Positions 46,001-57,362 of a stretch of 64,000 nucleotides of DNA are shown here, in pieces. The notes under the pieces are model-generated. The model saw only the letters and a program-made list of their open reading frames with translations. It searched no databases and was not told the origin of the DNA. This DNA comes from Rhabditoides inermis (taxonomy: Eukaryota; Nematoda; Chromadorea; Rhabditida; Rhabditidae). Made by a program: the position numbers and the translations under genes. The first letter of the stretch is position 1; each line of letters begins with the position of its first letter. The stretch lies in assembly GCA_963966185.1 (NCBI GenBank), contig CAWZYM010000324.1:1-64000 (forward strand), given 5' to 3'.

Positions 46001-48927
46001 GAGTTAGTATCAGAATATTGAAATATGTCATTAATAGCGTACTTTTTCATAGAAAAGTTATGCTCAAGTCGCCTTGAAGTTTGTTTTATTTTCGCTCGAT
46101 TACGATCTTTTTAGAGAAAAGTGTGCAGAAATGTGCACAAACGTGCACAGTTGATGATGATTTCTCCAACTTCCCGCAATTTGCGGCATATGGTCCAATT
46201 GACAAAAGTGTATCATATTTTTAATGTATTTTCACATTCCGATGCTAACTCTTCGAAAACCAACTTCGAAAACCAGAGGGTACACTCCCTTTAAAGAAGA
46301 ACTCCGGGGAAAATAGGAATGCCGGTCAATAGGGGCAAAATGATACTTAGGAACACGACTCTGGCAATGAAAATTTTGAGAGGCTTCAAAAAGTTACGTT
46401 TTTGAATTATTTATTACGGTTCCTTTGTCCGAATAGCCTAATTGGACGAGGGCTGCCCACCGCTGCCGTACTCGCGGTTTCCCGCCAAAATATGGTTCCG
46501 GGCGCGCTAATGTTTTTGGCCGGTAACTCTTTCCCCGGAGTTCTTCTTTAAATGGTTATCCGAACAGTGTAATCTTGCCTGATCTTCAGGTTGGATTCGC
46601 TTTTGTTCTCGTCAATGAAACCTGTGTTTGAAATTGTGTAAACGTGGAAAAAATGTTTGTATTTTTAACAAGTTTTCTGCGCAAACAGAACTTCAAAACT
46701 CGTCTTCATTGAAGAGAACGAAAGCGACCCCATCCTGAAGATCAGGGAATATTACATTGTCCGGATACATCCTTTAACCCACCTCAATCGGCTGGTGCAC
46801 GGGCAGTCGCATCGCGGAGTCGCTAGATGCGGACGAGGACGACCTGACATCATGTTACTGTCACAATGTCCCATGTCATTGTCACACTGACACATGTCAC
46901 TGTCACACTCTCACATGTCATCGTCACACTGGCAAGGTGTCATTGTCACTCTGTCACATGGCATTGTCACACTGGCAAGGTGTCATTGGCACTCTCCCAT
47001 ATGTCATTGTCACTCTGTCACACTGTCACTCACTCATCGCTGCTCGCCAGTCCAGGCATATCCGCCGGCGGTTCCATGTCCTCTTTCGGGTCCCGTCTTA
47101 TCACCGACGCCACTGATCCCTCGCTGGACACGGAGCGTTGCTGCTGCACGAGAGGTGGCTGCTCCGACGACTCCGACGGCCTCGACACGTCTTCTTCCGA
47201 TGTGACGGACGAGGAGGAGGAGGGGGAGGAAGAAGAAGAGGAGGAGGAAGGCTTGTTGACTGGAGGAGGCATTCTTGCTGGTTGAACGGTAGGCGGTTGT
47301 ACGGGTTGCATGGGAGGTTTGACATGAACCGGTTTGTCCTGATCGTCCCAGTTTGCTGCGCCATGCTTCCACGCTATCGAAACGTCGATTGAGACTCCGC
47401 TCGCCTCGCCGGTTGCCTGAACGACATACGTTTCATTATTTTGATATAACAATTTTTGATTTTAATCATCAATGCGCAAATCGGCTGAAATTTAAAAAAA
47501 AAAAGTACATACCGTGATCATATTGAATGTCCCGACGATCTTTCTGTCCCGATCCAGTGGCGAGAGAGACAGACCGACCTGCAAAAAAGGCGTCATTGAT
47601 TTTTCAGGCGAGTAGGAAATCACACCATCACACCACCACACCACCACACCATCAAACCACCACACCACCACACCACCACACAACCCACTTCACCATATTA
47701 CCACACCATCAACATAATCAGTCGTAGAGAATAGTGTGGTTGTTTTAAGTTGTGATGGTGTGATGGTGTGGTTGTGTGGTTGTGTGGTTGTATGGTTGTG
47801 TGGTGGTGTGGTGATGTGGTGGTGTGATGTTGTGATGGTGTGAACTCCATATTGCCGATTTTTCATGGCCAAATTTTTCAAGAAGTTACCACTTACCATG
47901 CATATCACTCCGTCTCCATCTGCCGATGACGTGTTTTCCACCAGGAACAGCGAAATGTCCTGGAAAAAGAACAGTAATCGAACTGCAAACGTGATACGTT
48001 GCAGGAATCAAATAAAGTCGTATCACATCACCGGGCGCGCGGCTCAATGGATAGAGCGTTCGTCTCTCAATCTCACGGTCGCTGATTCGATCCCCCTCGG
48101 AGTCAACCATTCTTGCAAAATTCACCCAGCTCCTGTGGTGTGGAAAACCACTCTCATGGTAGCCAGAAGGCGTCACAGCACCATCTACGGACTCAAGAAC
48201 GGAATTCAAGACGTCCGACGCCACCCAACCCAACTACCTCTGCTGACGTCGTCATAATCCAAGAACCCCATCTTGTTCTCGACTAGGAGGACCCCGGATT
48301 CAACCGGCTTAACAACATACGACGTATCTTCTAGTAAATGATTTTTCTCACCCCCGATCTGAGATGATTCCTCGTCGCTGAGCTGCGCGGAAGCATCCAC
48401 GTCTTCGAAGAGGCAAATTCCAGGGTGGATAGGTTCTGAGAAAGATTGGGAATCGGATGGAGAATGTACCAACACTACCTTGGCGTCGATAAAGTCAGTG
48501 AAATAGGGCGAGAACGAGAACAGCTCGTAGACGACGCAGACGGGAGTGGATACTGTAATGCGATATTGGTACTGTACTAAATACGGAGTACAGTACATAT
48601 TATGTGCGCTACCAGAAAACCCATCATGCTCACATTTATCTGCACATCGGAATCAGGCTGGTAAACAACAAACCAACAACAGTAACACTCACATTTTGCT
48701 CCCTTGATATGAACGCGGTTCACGGTGACGGTCAGCTCGTTGAATGACGGCTCGACTGGGATAGTGAGGGGAACGAGACGCTGCGCGGCTTCTTGGCGCT
48801 GGAAAACGATGCTCACACAATGTTGGAAGCAGCTGACACTATGTTTTACAGTATGTCTACATATTATTAGTGAGCGAAATCTAGTCAGTAGCACAGATTG
48901 GATAGAGAAAGAGAGAGAGGGGGGAGG

Positions 48928-48989
<62 letters not shown>

Positions 48990-50938
48990 TACCTGATAGG
49001 CGGTGATAGCCTCTCCAAGTGCCTGACTGCATGTCACCTCGCACTCGATGTTCGCTGCCGGCTTGCCCGTCGAGAGATGCACGAGGCGCAGTGTGGTCTG
49101 AACGAATCGATTGGCAAAAAGACGACCAAAAAGACACGGCTGATCCTCCATGCACATCCAAGAGTGATTCTGCGCTTCTCACTCTATGTGGCTAGATACT
49201 CGATGTTCACGCCCAGTCTGCTGTGTAACGATTGACTTGGTGTGTGTTTGTGTGTCTGTGTCTGTGTCTGTGTCCTTCATTTGTTGTACTCGATCTCACC
49301 GTGAACCGTGTCCTCTTCCTCCCACCCAGCAGCTGTCGCAGACTGAGGCTGCCGGCGGCCACCAGCTCGTAGGCGGTGCCCAGTGGACGGTACAGCTCCA
49401 CCGTCACTCCGTTCTGAAAAAAAGGAACATGAATTCAGTGGTGTCGCTCCTTAGGGTTATGATAGGATATTGATTTGAACTGCTGTTACTCCGTAGGATT
49501 GCGATAGGAGAATCATTTCATTTTCTGTCGCTCCCTAGGCTTACGATAGGTGATTAATTTGATTTGTTGTCATTCCCTAGGGTTACGATAGGAGAATAAT
49601 TTGATCTGCTGTCGCTCCTTAGGATTACGATAGGAAAATAGTTTGATCTGCTGTCGCTCCTTAGGGTTACGATAGGAGAATGATTTGACGTGTTTTTGTG
49701 CCTTAAGATTACGATAGGAGAATAATTTGATCTGCTGTCGCTTCTTAGGAATACGATAGGAGAATGATTTGATCTGCTGTCGCTTTTGCTCCTTAGGGTT
49801 ACGATAAAAAATATTTTGATTTTCTGTCGCTTCTTAGGGTTACGATAGAAAAATAGTTTGATCTGCTGTCGCTTCTTAGGCTTACGATAGAAGAATAATT
49901 TGATATGTTGTCGCTCCTTAGGGTTACGACAGGATAATAATGAACTGACCGACTGCAGATAGTGGAGGAACAACTGGCTGACGAGCACACTGTACACCGT
50001 CTGGAAGTCGACCGACAGAGACGGCTTGCAGAGAATCGGGGTGGTCTGAAACAGAGTAGGAGTACTTACTTACCCACAGTATCAATAATACCGTACCTGC
50101 AGCTCAAAATCGTAGAACTCTGTGGACAAGAAGTACTGCGGGCAATCCTCGGCGGTTGCAGAGTGAAGTTGAATCGAGGAGAAGCGGACAGTGAGTTCGG
50201 CAGAAGAAGAGGAGGTCACGGGCTGAAACTGATTTTAATCAGTGTTCTATTGAATTTATCAATTGATTGATAGAACTAGAGCCACGATATTGACTTTTCA
50301 GCTCACTCGTTTATTTACAGCGCGCGTAAAACAAAACACAAATCTTCAAATGTTTATTCTCATTGATTTAATCAATCTCTTTCAATTTATTAAACAGTAT
50401 CGTTACTCGTAACCCTACCTTGCTCTCTCCACTCGAAATCATCTTCTGTTTCCCGTACGCGATCGACCGGATCTGCTCCTCCAGTACGCTGATCCTGGAA
50501 TAATCTTACTAGTACAGTGGTTCATTGAAAGCTACTCAATGAACGTACAGAAAGAACATATTCTCCTTTTTTGGGTAAAGGAACAGTGGCGCTTTATTTT
50601 CCACTTTGAATCATAACTTTACCCATCGGAATGTAAAACAAACGAAAAAATAACGATTCCAAGCTGTTACCGCGTTACCACACCAATTACCACAAACCGT
50701 CCCGTTACCACACGAAAATAGGCGTTCAAATGCGTAATTTGGCGGAAAGTTTCATTGTCGCGAGGCTGCTATCTGCAGATCGATATTGTGATCGCTTTCG
50801 CAAAGGAGTCAGTTCTCGGGAACGGCTGCGGTCTTTGCGCTGGATGACCCAGTAAGTATCAAGCATCTTAGGCACTACTGTATGCTTCATATCATTATGA
50901 TTGTGTTGTCATATACAGATATAACGATTTCGGATAAA

Positions 50939-50986
<48 letters not shown>

Positions 50987-52171
50987 GGACCCAGTAAGCT
51001 GCGTGGCGCAGTGGAAAAGATTCTGGGCTGTCACTCTCGCGGCCACGGGTTCGATCCCTGTTTGCAACTTTGCATGAGACCATTCATGCACCTCGGTGCG
51101 TGGTGATTTCGTGCGAATTTGAAAGTTTCATTACCACACGATTCTGATATATGCCACTGATCCTTTAACAGAAGCGCGTCAGAAACATGTTACATATTAC
51201 AGGTATCATATTACAGTTCGGCGTACCTGTTCTCCTTATGTGCCACCACCTGACGCATCTCGGCCAGTCCGGTCTTGTAGCGAGTCTGCGCCGACGAGGA
51301 CTCTTCTCGGAGAAGCGCGATCTGGAGGAGGTCAGCTAGTTATCATCGTCATTTTATCATAGAAACATATGCTGCCTCGCTGTCTGCCCGCGCACCCAAC
51401 TCGCCCGCACAAAAAGAGATGTTGTACTTTTTTGGCCAAATCATATTATGATATCAACAAGGAGTAATACCGAAAAACCCCATCTACTCTCACATGTTCC
51501 TTAATTTATTTTTACCACCATTGCCATTCTGGAATTCATGGAGACAGAAAAGTACCTCCTGCGCCTGTTTCTGGTTGATGTCGTGCTGGAGGAGAAGCAT
51601 GTTGCGCACCTTCTCCAGCTCCTCGTAGAGCTCGGCGTACATGCGCTGCCATCTGGAAAGAGCACCTCTCTCTTTCTCCCTCCCTCTCTCTCTCTCTTTC
51701 TCTTTCGCTCTCCCTCTCTCTTCCTCTCTTTCTCTCACTCACTTGGCCAGCTTCTCTCCGACTCCCAGTCCATCGTCTGCCAGCGCGTCCGTCGGACCAG
51801 GGTCGTGTGCCTAAAAAGATTAAAAGTTACTGTTATATAGATAGTTGACAGTACATGAACATAATGTACATCTTCATGAGAAATGGTATACACTTTCCAA
51901 TTGTTTACCTGAATAATACCCGCCACGTCCCTATAGAGCCGCATGAGCACATCGTCCTGCTGCGCGGCCGCTTTCTGAAAGATGTGGGTTCGGAAAAGGC
52001 CCAACAAGTGACCTGACCTTCTTCTCCCTCCTCCTCTTCCTCTCCTCCCTGTAGCTCGTCTCCTCCTCGTCAGAGAGTGGAGGAGGGGGAGGGGCGGAAG
52101 CAGATGGGGTGGATGGGTTCCGGCGAAGCGCTGCGATCTCCTTTCTGCATAGGAGAGATGATAGAGAGAGA

Positions 52172-52208
<37 letters not shown>

Positions 52209-52285
52209 AGACTGAGAGAGAGAGAGAGAATGGGAGAATGAGAGACTGAGAGAGAGAGAGAGAGAAAATGAGAGAATGAGAGACT

Positions 52286-52319
<34 letters not shown>

Positions 52320-54359
52320 TTCCACGCACTTCATCGCACCCAGCATCCTCTCCTTCTCCTTGATAGTGTGCTCCAGATGGTGTCTCTCTGTCTTCGATCG
52401 ACGAATCTCCTCGGACGCGGAGCGCTCGCATTCCTGGAAAATTATATGTTACTACTAATACTAAAACATATTATGCATTAAGTTTGACAAAGCATTGTAC
52501 GTATGGCTTACGTGAAACGTATACTCAAAAGATCGGTGTTTTTTTTCAAAGACGTGAACCATACAAGAATACTAGCTTCACAATATCCACCCACCTTCAA
52601 CTGCTCCTCCAACTCCGCGCACCGCCGCTCCACCTCCAGCAGCTGATCGCCCCCGGAGTCGAACTCGCGCTCAAGCGATCTGAAAGAGCGAAGGTACTCA
52701 CTGTCTATCAAAGGTAAAGGTGAAAAGTGAAGGTATCCCCCCGATTCAAAGGATTCACTCCGCGGAGGGGTCGAAGGAGGGCAAGGTACTACACTGTCTA
52801 GCATAAACCAACATTCTCTGATAAGCTGTGGTTGATGAATGCTCTTTGCCGCGCGCCTATATCGCTTGTCACAGTCGCGCGCCGCGCCGCGTGGGAATCT
52901 TCAAAGGCGGCAAGCACTGATTTTGCACTTTGCAATGGCGGCCGCGCTGCGCGGGCTCATGCGGCGCGTGCCACTCGCTGTGACAGCGGCGAGCGATCAG
53001 CGGGCCGAGCCGTGGAATGGATGTGCATGTGCAGTGAAAACTGCAGATTCAAAACAAATTCAAGATTCAAAAGATTCAAACAGATTCAAAACTGCAGACT
53101 CACTCTCTGACGAGTCAAGGACCAAGATACTCGCAAATACAATACAACTGCTGTTCGTGCTATACGCATTCTAGTAACTTACTTCTCACCAGGGAAAGGT
53201 AAAATCATAAGCTATAAATGGTGCATACTCACTCTCTAACGAGTCGTTCATTGGCCGCCTTGAGCACTCCGATCTCCTGTCTGGCCATGTCCAACTCCCG
53301 CGCACTCATCTCCTCCGAAGAGGCGGGGACCGGGTGGCTGACGGGAGGAGAGGAGGAGGACGAGCGCTGCAATGTTTTTCATATGAGAAAAGCTCTGGTA
53401 TAATTTTGATTGGATTGTTCTAGTAGAGAAAGAGGTGGAGTCGGTGTGTTAGTCAGTGTGTTAGTTTTTGAGAGATGCGTAATTGTAACTAGCAATTGTC
53501 ATCTGTCATCTTATTAGTTTGACTAGCGCTCCGGCGCGCTGTCGCGCGCCTCCGCGCTAGATCATGAAAATTAGAAGAATAGAAATTCATACAAGTTTTT
53601 GTTTTGATCAATAATACTGTTTATCTACAATTTGATAACATTTTGAGTGAAACAATTTATTAATATAGAGAAGATTAGTCTGATTAGTCGATTGATGTAT
53701 TGATTGCACTGATATGTATGTGGTCTAGGGGCGAGGTCAATTGTTCCTATGGGAATATGAATCGAATCAAACATATTGTTCTCATGTCAGTTTTGTTTCT
53801 GCAAAACGTACTGTAGAAATTTGAAAATTATTAGACAGATACGAGGAATATTTATATCAACCGTGAAATTGAAAGTACACTCTTTCCACGGCTGATATAT
53901 TAGAAGTGAAACATGTTCGATCGATGATTGTCTACCTGCGAGTCGCTGCGCTGTGTGGTATTGGCAGTGTCGCTCCGTCCGCTCTCCCCTCCCCTCCCAC
54001 TCTCTCCCTCTCCCCTCTCTTCGGCCTTCCTCCTCTTGATACTCTGCTTGACAGACGTCTTCGAGGAGAGTTCCAACTTGGCACGCAGCTCGTGCACTTT
54101 CTGAAAAATAACGTATTTCCAGGAGAGATACGTTCCAAGCGGGTGTGATAACACAGTTCACAGCGAAGTCGATAATACCAGTACACCTTTTGCCGAATGC
54201 CTAATGACGCAGCGTGGAACGACGATCCGATCATGTTTTGCGCCTTCACACTCCGCCCATCTCACATCAACGCCCCCCCCCCAAGAGGATAAAAAAAATT
54301 GTTCTCCCATCCGTCACTCACTCGATACGCTTTTACATGATTTCGTTTCTCTTATTTTG

Positions 54360-54402
<43 letters not shown>

Positions 54403-54403
54403 G

Positions 54404-54439
<36 letters not shown>

Positions 54440-54613
54440 CCTTCACCCCCCCCCCCCCCCCTCCCCCCCCCTACCTTGCTCATGCTCTCCAGCTCGTACT
54501 GCTGCTCTGCGAGCGCATCGTTCCTCTCTCGAAGGGCGCGGTTCAGCTTGATGATCGTGGCCTTCTCGGTTAGAGACGCCTCCGAGAACCGGACGGACGA
54601 CCTGCACCACCTC

Positions 54614-54670
<57 letters not shown>

Positions 54671-54750
54671 ATCTCTCTCTCTCTCTCTCTCGATTTCTCT
54701 CTATCTCCTCTCTCTCTCCCCTTCTCTCTCTCTCTCTCTCTCTGTCTCTA

Positions 54751-54783
<33 letters not shown>

Positions 54784-55524
54784 CTGTCCCCCTCCTCCTC
54801 TCCCCTCGGTCTCGATGTGCCCCGTCTGCCAGTAGACATGGGACGGAAGGTGGAGCGCCCCTGAATAGTGTTTTGATCAGCTGGGAACAAGTTGTGAATT
54901 GGAATTTCGAAAAGTCTTATCGTGATATGCTCGGTGTGAATTCGTATTTTTTTTTACGTATTCGCATTTTTTTATGTGTTGGTGTATTTCAACTTGTTGG
55001 GATATCAAACAATCAAATTAAAATTCGTATGAGGCAGCGGTAATACACATAGATCATATGAAACGTACTAATCAATATCGTCAATATCCTTCCCCTCACC
55101 GTCATTGCGTTGCTCGTTTGCTGTCTCGCGGAAGGCGTCGTGTAAATCAGCAACTGATGCTTCAGAGATTTCAACTGCAAATCGATAAATCAATAAGCTA
55201 CGAAATCGATAATCAACAATAATAGGTTTATTCAGAATCGGCCATCACATTAACACAGACAGACAGATTCTAACAAACTACCGGTCAAAGACCCGTGAGG
55301 ACAAAGTGACGACTGTTACGAACGACTTCATTCCCAACCTTCATTGCCATGAGCTGGTTCTCCTTCTCCAGTGTGTTCATGCGGTCCTCGTCGGCCGAGG
55401 AGGGCTTGCCGCTCTGCGACAGACGCCGGATACGAGACATCAGTCTGGTAAGTGGTGTACGTGAATGGGTTCCATGGGGCAGTGACGGTTATGATGTGTC
55501 AGCAACGAATGATGTAGGAATCCG

Positions 55525-55558
<34 letters not shown>

Positions 55559-55729
55559 TCACTGCGTCAGCTTCTTCTCATAGTCGTTGCACTTGCTCTT
55601 CAGTTCCAGGTTGCTCTGGTGGACCTGAATGGAAGTCCATCATCTTGATTGGTGTGGGCACCCTACCTTGTGATAGTTGTCCTCAAGCTGTGGCCGGGTC
55701 CATGTCTCCACGGGTGGACGCACCACCAT
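42841..55729 (-). CDS. mks-5: MKS-5 / RPGRIP1L-like ciliary transition-zone protein
   Basis: Scaffold of the ciliary transition zone (RPGRIP1/RPGRIP1L family; nematode MKS-5), which anchors MKS and NPHP modules at the ciliary base. About 38 exons were traced. The N-terminus starts near ATG 55727-55729 (MVVRPPVETWTRPQLEDNYHK) and is followed by a long coiled-coil region, including SMSTGRR-like basic linkers and LNRALRERNDALAEQQYELE (54480-54598). The central C2 domain has the family hallmark QYFLSTEFYDFELQ (about 50100-50225) followed by TTPIL and FLHYLQ (49950-50046). Ser/Glu/Lys-rich low-complexity exons fill 45.2-47.4 kb. The C-terminal C2-like (RPGR-interacting-type) domain includes VQRLFLTPNSPLL (44550 region) and ends in VVDYSDDTYN before TGA 42841-42843. 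Introns hold many mobile elements and GA/CT tracts. The upstream first exon could be non-coding; a few exon borders in 46.8-48.6 kb are unsure. Confidence 0.82.
43520..44312 (+). mobile_element. Composite tRNA-like plus foldback element, copy 2
   Basis: Homologue of 32041-32975: it starts ACCAGCGCGCAGCGGTGG, has a tRNA-like block at 43725-43797 (GTGGTTAGGGATTGCGCCC and CGAGTTCGACTCCGG) and a foldback with arms at about 43990-44105 and 44195-44312. It lies in an intron of mks-5; its right end reaches the donor side of the exon at about 44320-44372. Confidence 0.7.
45966..46295. mobile_element. MITE a of a three-element cluster
   Basis: Inverted ends of about 45 bp: CTTAAAAGTGGTGTACTCTC ... 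and the reverse complement of ... GTACACTCCCTTTAAAG, both followed inward by CTGGTTTTCGAAGTTG. It lies in an mks-5 intron. Confidence 0.75.
46290..46552. mobile_element. MITE b of a three-element cluster
   Basis: Inverted ends TTTAAAGAAGAACTCCGGGG, perfect for about 23 bp, with continuing similarity through CCGG. It directly abuts MITE a and shares its TTTAAAG border. Confidence 0.8.
46557..46766. mobile_element. MITE c of a three-element cluster
   Basis: Inverted arms of about 64 bp starting TATCCGAACAGTGTAAT (left) and TATCCGGACAATGTAAT (right, reversed), both with CTGATCTTCAGG. It lies four bases from MITE b. Confidence 0.8.
47618..47842. repeat. Inverted CACCA/TGGTG minisatellite pair
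   Basis: 47618-47711 is built of CACCACACCATCA-like units. 47752-47842 is the reverse-complement type (GTGTGGTTGTGTGGTGATG-like), so the two blocks can fold on each other. It lies in an mks-5 intron. Confidence 0.85.
48028..48250 (+). repeat. tRNA-derived SINE-like element
   Basis: 48028-48105 has a tRNA-like head: GGCTCAATGGATAGAGCG (A box) and GCTGATTCGATCCCC (B box). About 140 bp of unrelated body follows. It overlaps a possible mks-5 intron. Confidence 0.6.
48907..48985. repeat. (GA)n tract next to an mks-5 donor site
   Basis: About 37 GA units; the sense-strand CT tract begins within about 10 bases of the donor of the mks-5 exon at about 48994-49100. Confidence 0.9.
49441..49935. repeat. 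Minisatellite, about 12 units of about 42 bp
   Basis: The unit resembles GTCGCTCCTTAGGGTTACGATAGGAGAATAATTTGATCTGCT with internal changes and length shifts of 1-7 bases. It fills the mks-5 intron between the exons near 49300-49415 and 49950-50046. Confidence 0.92.
50575..51168 (+). mobile_element. TTAAAGG-type inverted-repeat element with tRNA-like core, copy 3
   Basis: The ends GTAAAGGAACAGTGGCGC (left) and TTAAAGGATCAGTGGCAT (right, reversed) match the copies at 18658 and 40568. Inside is a tRNA-like block at 50994-51064 (GTGGCGCAGTGGAAAAGATT and CGGGTTCGATCCCTG) and an expanded (GATT)n run at 50941-50987. It lies in an mks-5 intron. Confidence 0.75.
52159..52320. repeat. GA-rich compound repeat
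   Basis: GA tracts interrupted by repeated GAATGAGAGACTGA units. It fills the mks-5 intron between the exons near 52010-52146 and 52325-52435. Confidence 0.85.
54362..54781. repeat. (CT)n arrays flanking an mks-5 coiled-coil exon
   Basis: CT tracts at 54362-54442 (followed by C homopolymers) and 54610-54781 occupy the introns on both sides of the exon at about 54480-54600. Confidence 0.9.
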
Positions 55730-55799
55730 CCTGGCCTGTACGGGTAGGGAAAAACGTTTCAACGAGAGCATATAACAATTCGAAACGGTGAGCGAACCA

Positions 55800-55985
55800 C
55801 AGACACGGCGTTGCCGCGCCTGCGCGTCTCTCGCGCGGTTTAGAGACATTTGCCGCTCTGGGGCAGCTTAGGCGCGGCTCTCGCGCACTTCTCGCGCGCG
55901 GCTGCCCGGTGGCTGGTAGAGAGAAGAGGGTGCGCGACTCTCGCGCATCTCTCACGCGTGCGCTCGGGAGGTGCGCGAGAGCGGC
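55800..55985. repeat. GC-rich repeat, copy 1
   Basis: It begins GACACGGCGTTGC and contains CTCTCGCGCATCTCTCACGCG and GCGCGAGAGCGGCGC. A related sequence in opposite orientation ends at 57362. Confidence 0.6.
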
Positions 55986-56039
55986 GCTTGTTAGTGCACT
56001 AGTGGAATGTGTTGTCTCAGATTGAATGGAGTTGTTTCA

Positions 56040-56170
56040 TTACAACCAGCGCGGTAGCACTGCTTGGTTTGTTTTGAGACCATACGCGCGCTAGAATCTA
56101 CAAGAGGCGACTTAAAGAAGTCCCTCAGAATCTTTTCAAGAACAACGTAATGTTAATATCTAGATGTTAT
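56040..56170 (+). repeat. Left-end fragment of the composite tRNA-like family
   Basis: ACAACCAGCGCGGTAGCACTG through GCGCGCTAGAATC and TGTTATCAAG matches the starts of the elements at 32041 and 43520. The tRNA-like and foldback parts are absent. Confidence 0.65.
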
Positions 56171-56560
56171 CAAGATTTATCCCAAATGAGAAGAAAAAAT
56201 TGGGTTCAATTTGGTATCGCTAGCACTCTCACCGCAAGTACTATGAATAGATAATACATAAAGCTGTTATTCAGTTGACCGATTTTCATGTTCTGGAATG
56301 CTCTATAGTCGATAGAGGAAAGAAGGAAGAAAATAGTTTCACTGTTTAAAAATTATATCAATTCATTTCAAATAATAGCGTTGAAGTTATGCACAATTTG
56401 CACTAATAAGCTCCGCCTCCAATAATTACCAGCGCAGCGAATTCGCGAATGGTGTTATGTTTGTGTGCTGTTGCGTTCTTTTCTTGTTTTTTTTTGTGTT
56501 GCGCTGTTTTTTTTGTTCTGTGGCGATGTTTTGTTCGACGTTCGATTAAGATTGTACAAA

Positions 56561-57040
56561 ATGTCAGACGATGAGGGCGTTCATAGCTTCGGTTGGTGGG
56601 CTCATGATCAAGAAGAGAAAAACCGAGGTGCGTGTGTGTTTCATTTATTTATCTGTACACTGTTTAAGTATGTGTTTATCAGACACCATATACATTGTAC
56701 AACTTCAGGATGGCTCTTCAAAACCGGAGGACAAATCAATTCTCGGACTCGACAAGCTTTGTCCAAGAAGGTTGGTGTATTGCGGTGGTTGTGTTGTATC
56801 ATGTTTCTTATTTATTTGTGAACTACTCCGAATTTGTCAATTCTTCATTGTTTTTTGAGGTGGACGACGAGTACAACCCCTTCGCCAAGGTGGCGCTTTT
56901 TGTTCAGTGTTTGATACCGTGTTATGTACTTTACAAATCGTTTTATTAGTTTCTTTAGGTGTCGGAGGAATATGTGGAGAAGGAGGACCAGTGGAGTGAG
57001 AAGACGGCGTCAGCCAAGCCCCGCTTCATATTTTACTCAA
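56561..57040 (+). CDS. N-terminal exons of an unrecognised gene with an NPF motif
   Basis: Four exons join in phase: 56561-56627 (ATG), 56709-56770, 56860-56889 and 56959-57040, coding about 80 residues. They start MSDDEGVHSFGWWAHDQEEK, then GWLFKTGGQINSRTRQALS, VDDEYNPFAK and VSEEYVEKEDQWSEK. Introns are 69-89 nt. The protein is acidic and polar, without signal peptide; NPF is the usual ligand of EH domains in endocytic proteins, but that is only a hint. I could not place the next exon, so the gene may continue far to the right, and the starts at 58747 and 63058 may be alternative first exons of it. No family recognised. Confidence 0.55.
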
Positions 57041-57224
57041 GTATCGCGTTATCTGTACTATACTGTCAATTTATTTCGCATTTTTTGAGTCAATTGTTGT
57101 TATGGCATTGCCGTCATTTTTCTGTATATAAAATAAATGTTTTGTTATGATATTTGCTTCATGCAACACAAAAAAAGAACACAAAAGGATATAATGTATA
57201 AACGAGCTTCATCAAGTACTCTCT

Positions 57225-57362
57225 CGCATGTGCCTCTCTCGCGCGCCTTACGAGCGCTCACTGCGCCGCTCTCGCGCATCTCTCACGCGGGGCGTCTGAG
57301 AGGCGCGCCAGAGTCGCACTCAATCGGCGTGTAAGGCGCGCGGGCGCCGCAACGCCGTGTCA
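57225..57362. repeat. GC-rich repeat, copy 2 (opposite orientation)
   Basis: It ends GGGCGCCGCAACGCCGTGTCAC, the reverse complement of the start of the 55800 copy, and also contains CTCTCGCGCATCTCTCACGCG. Confidence 0.55.
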
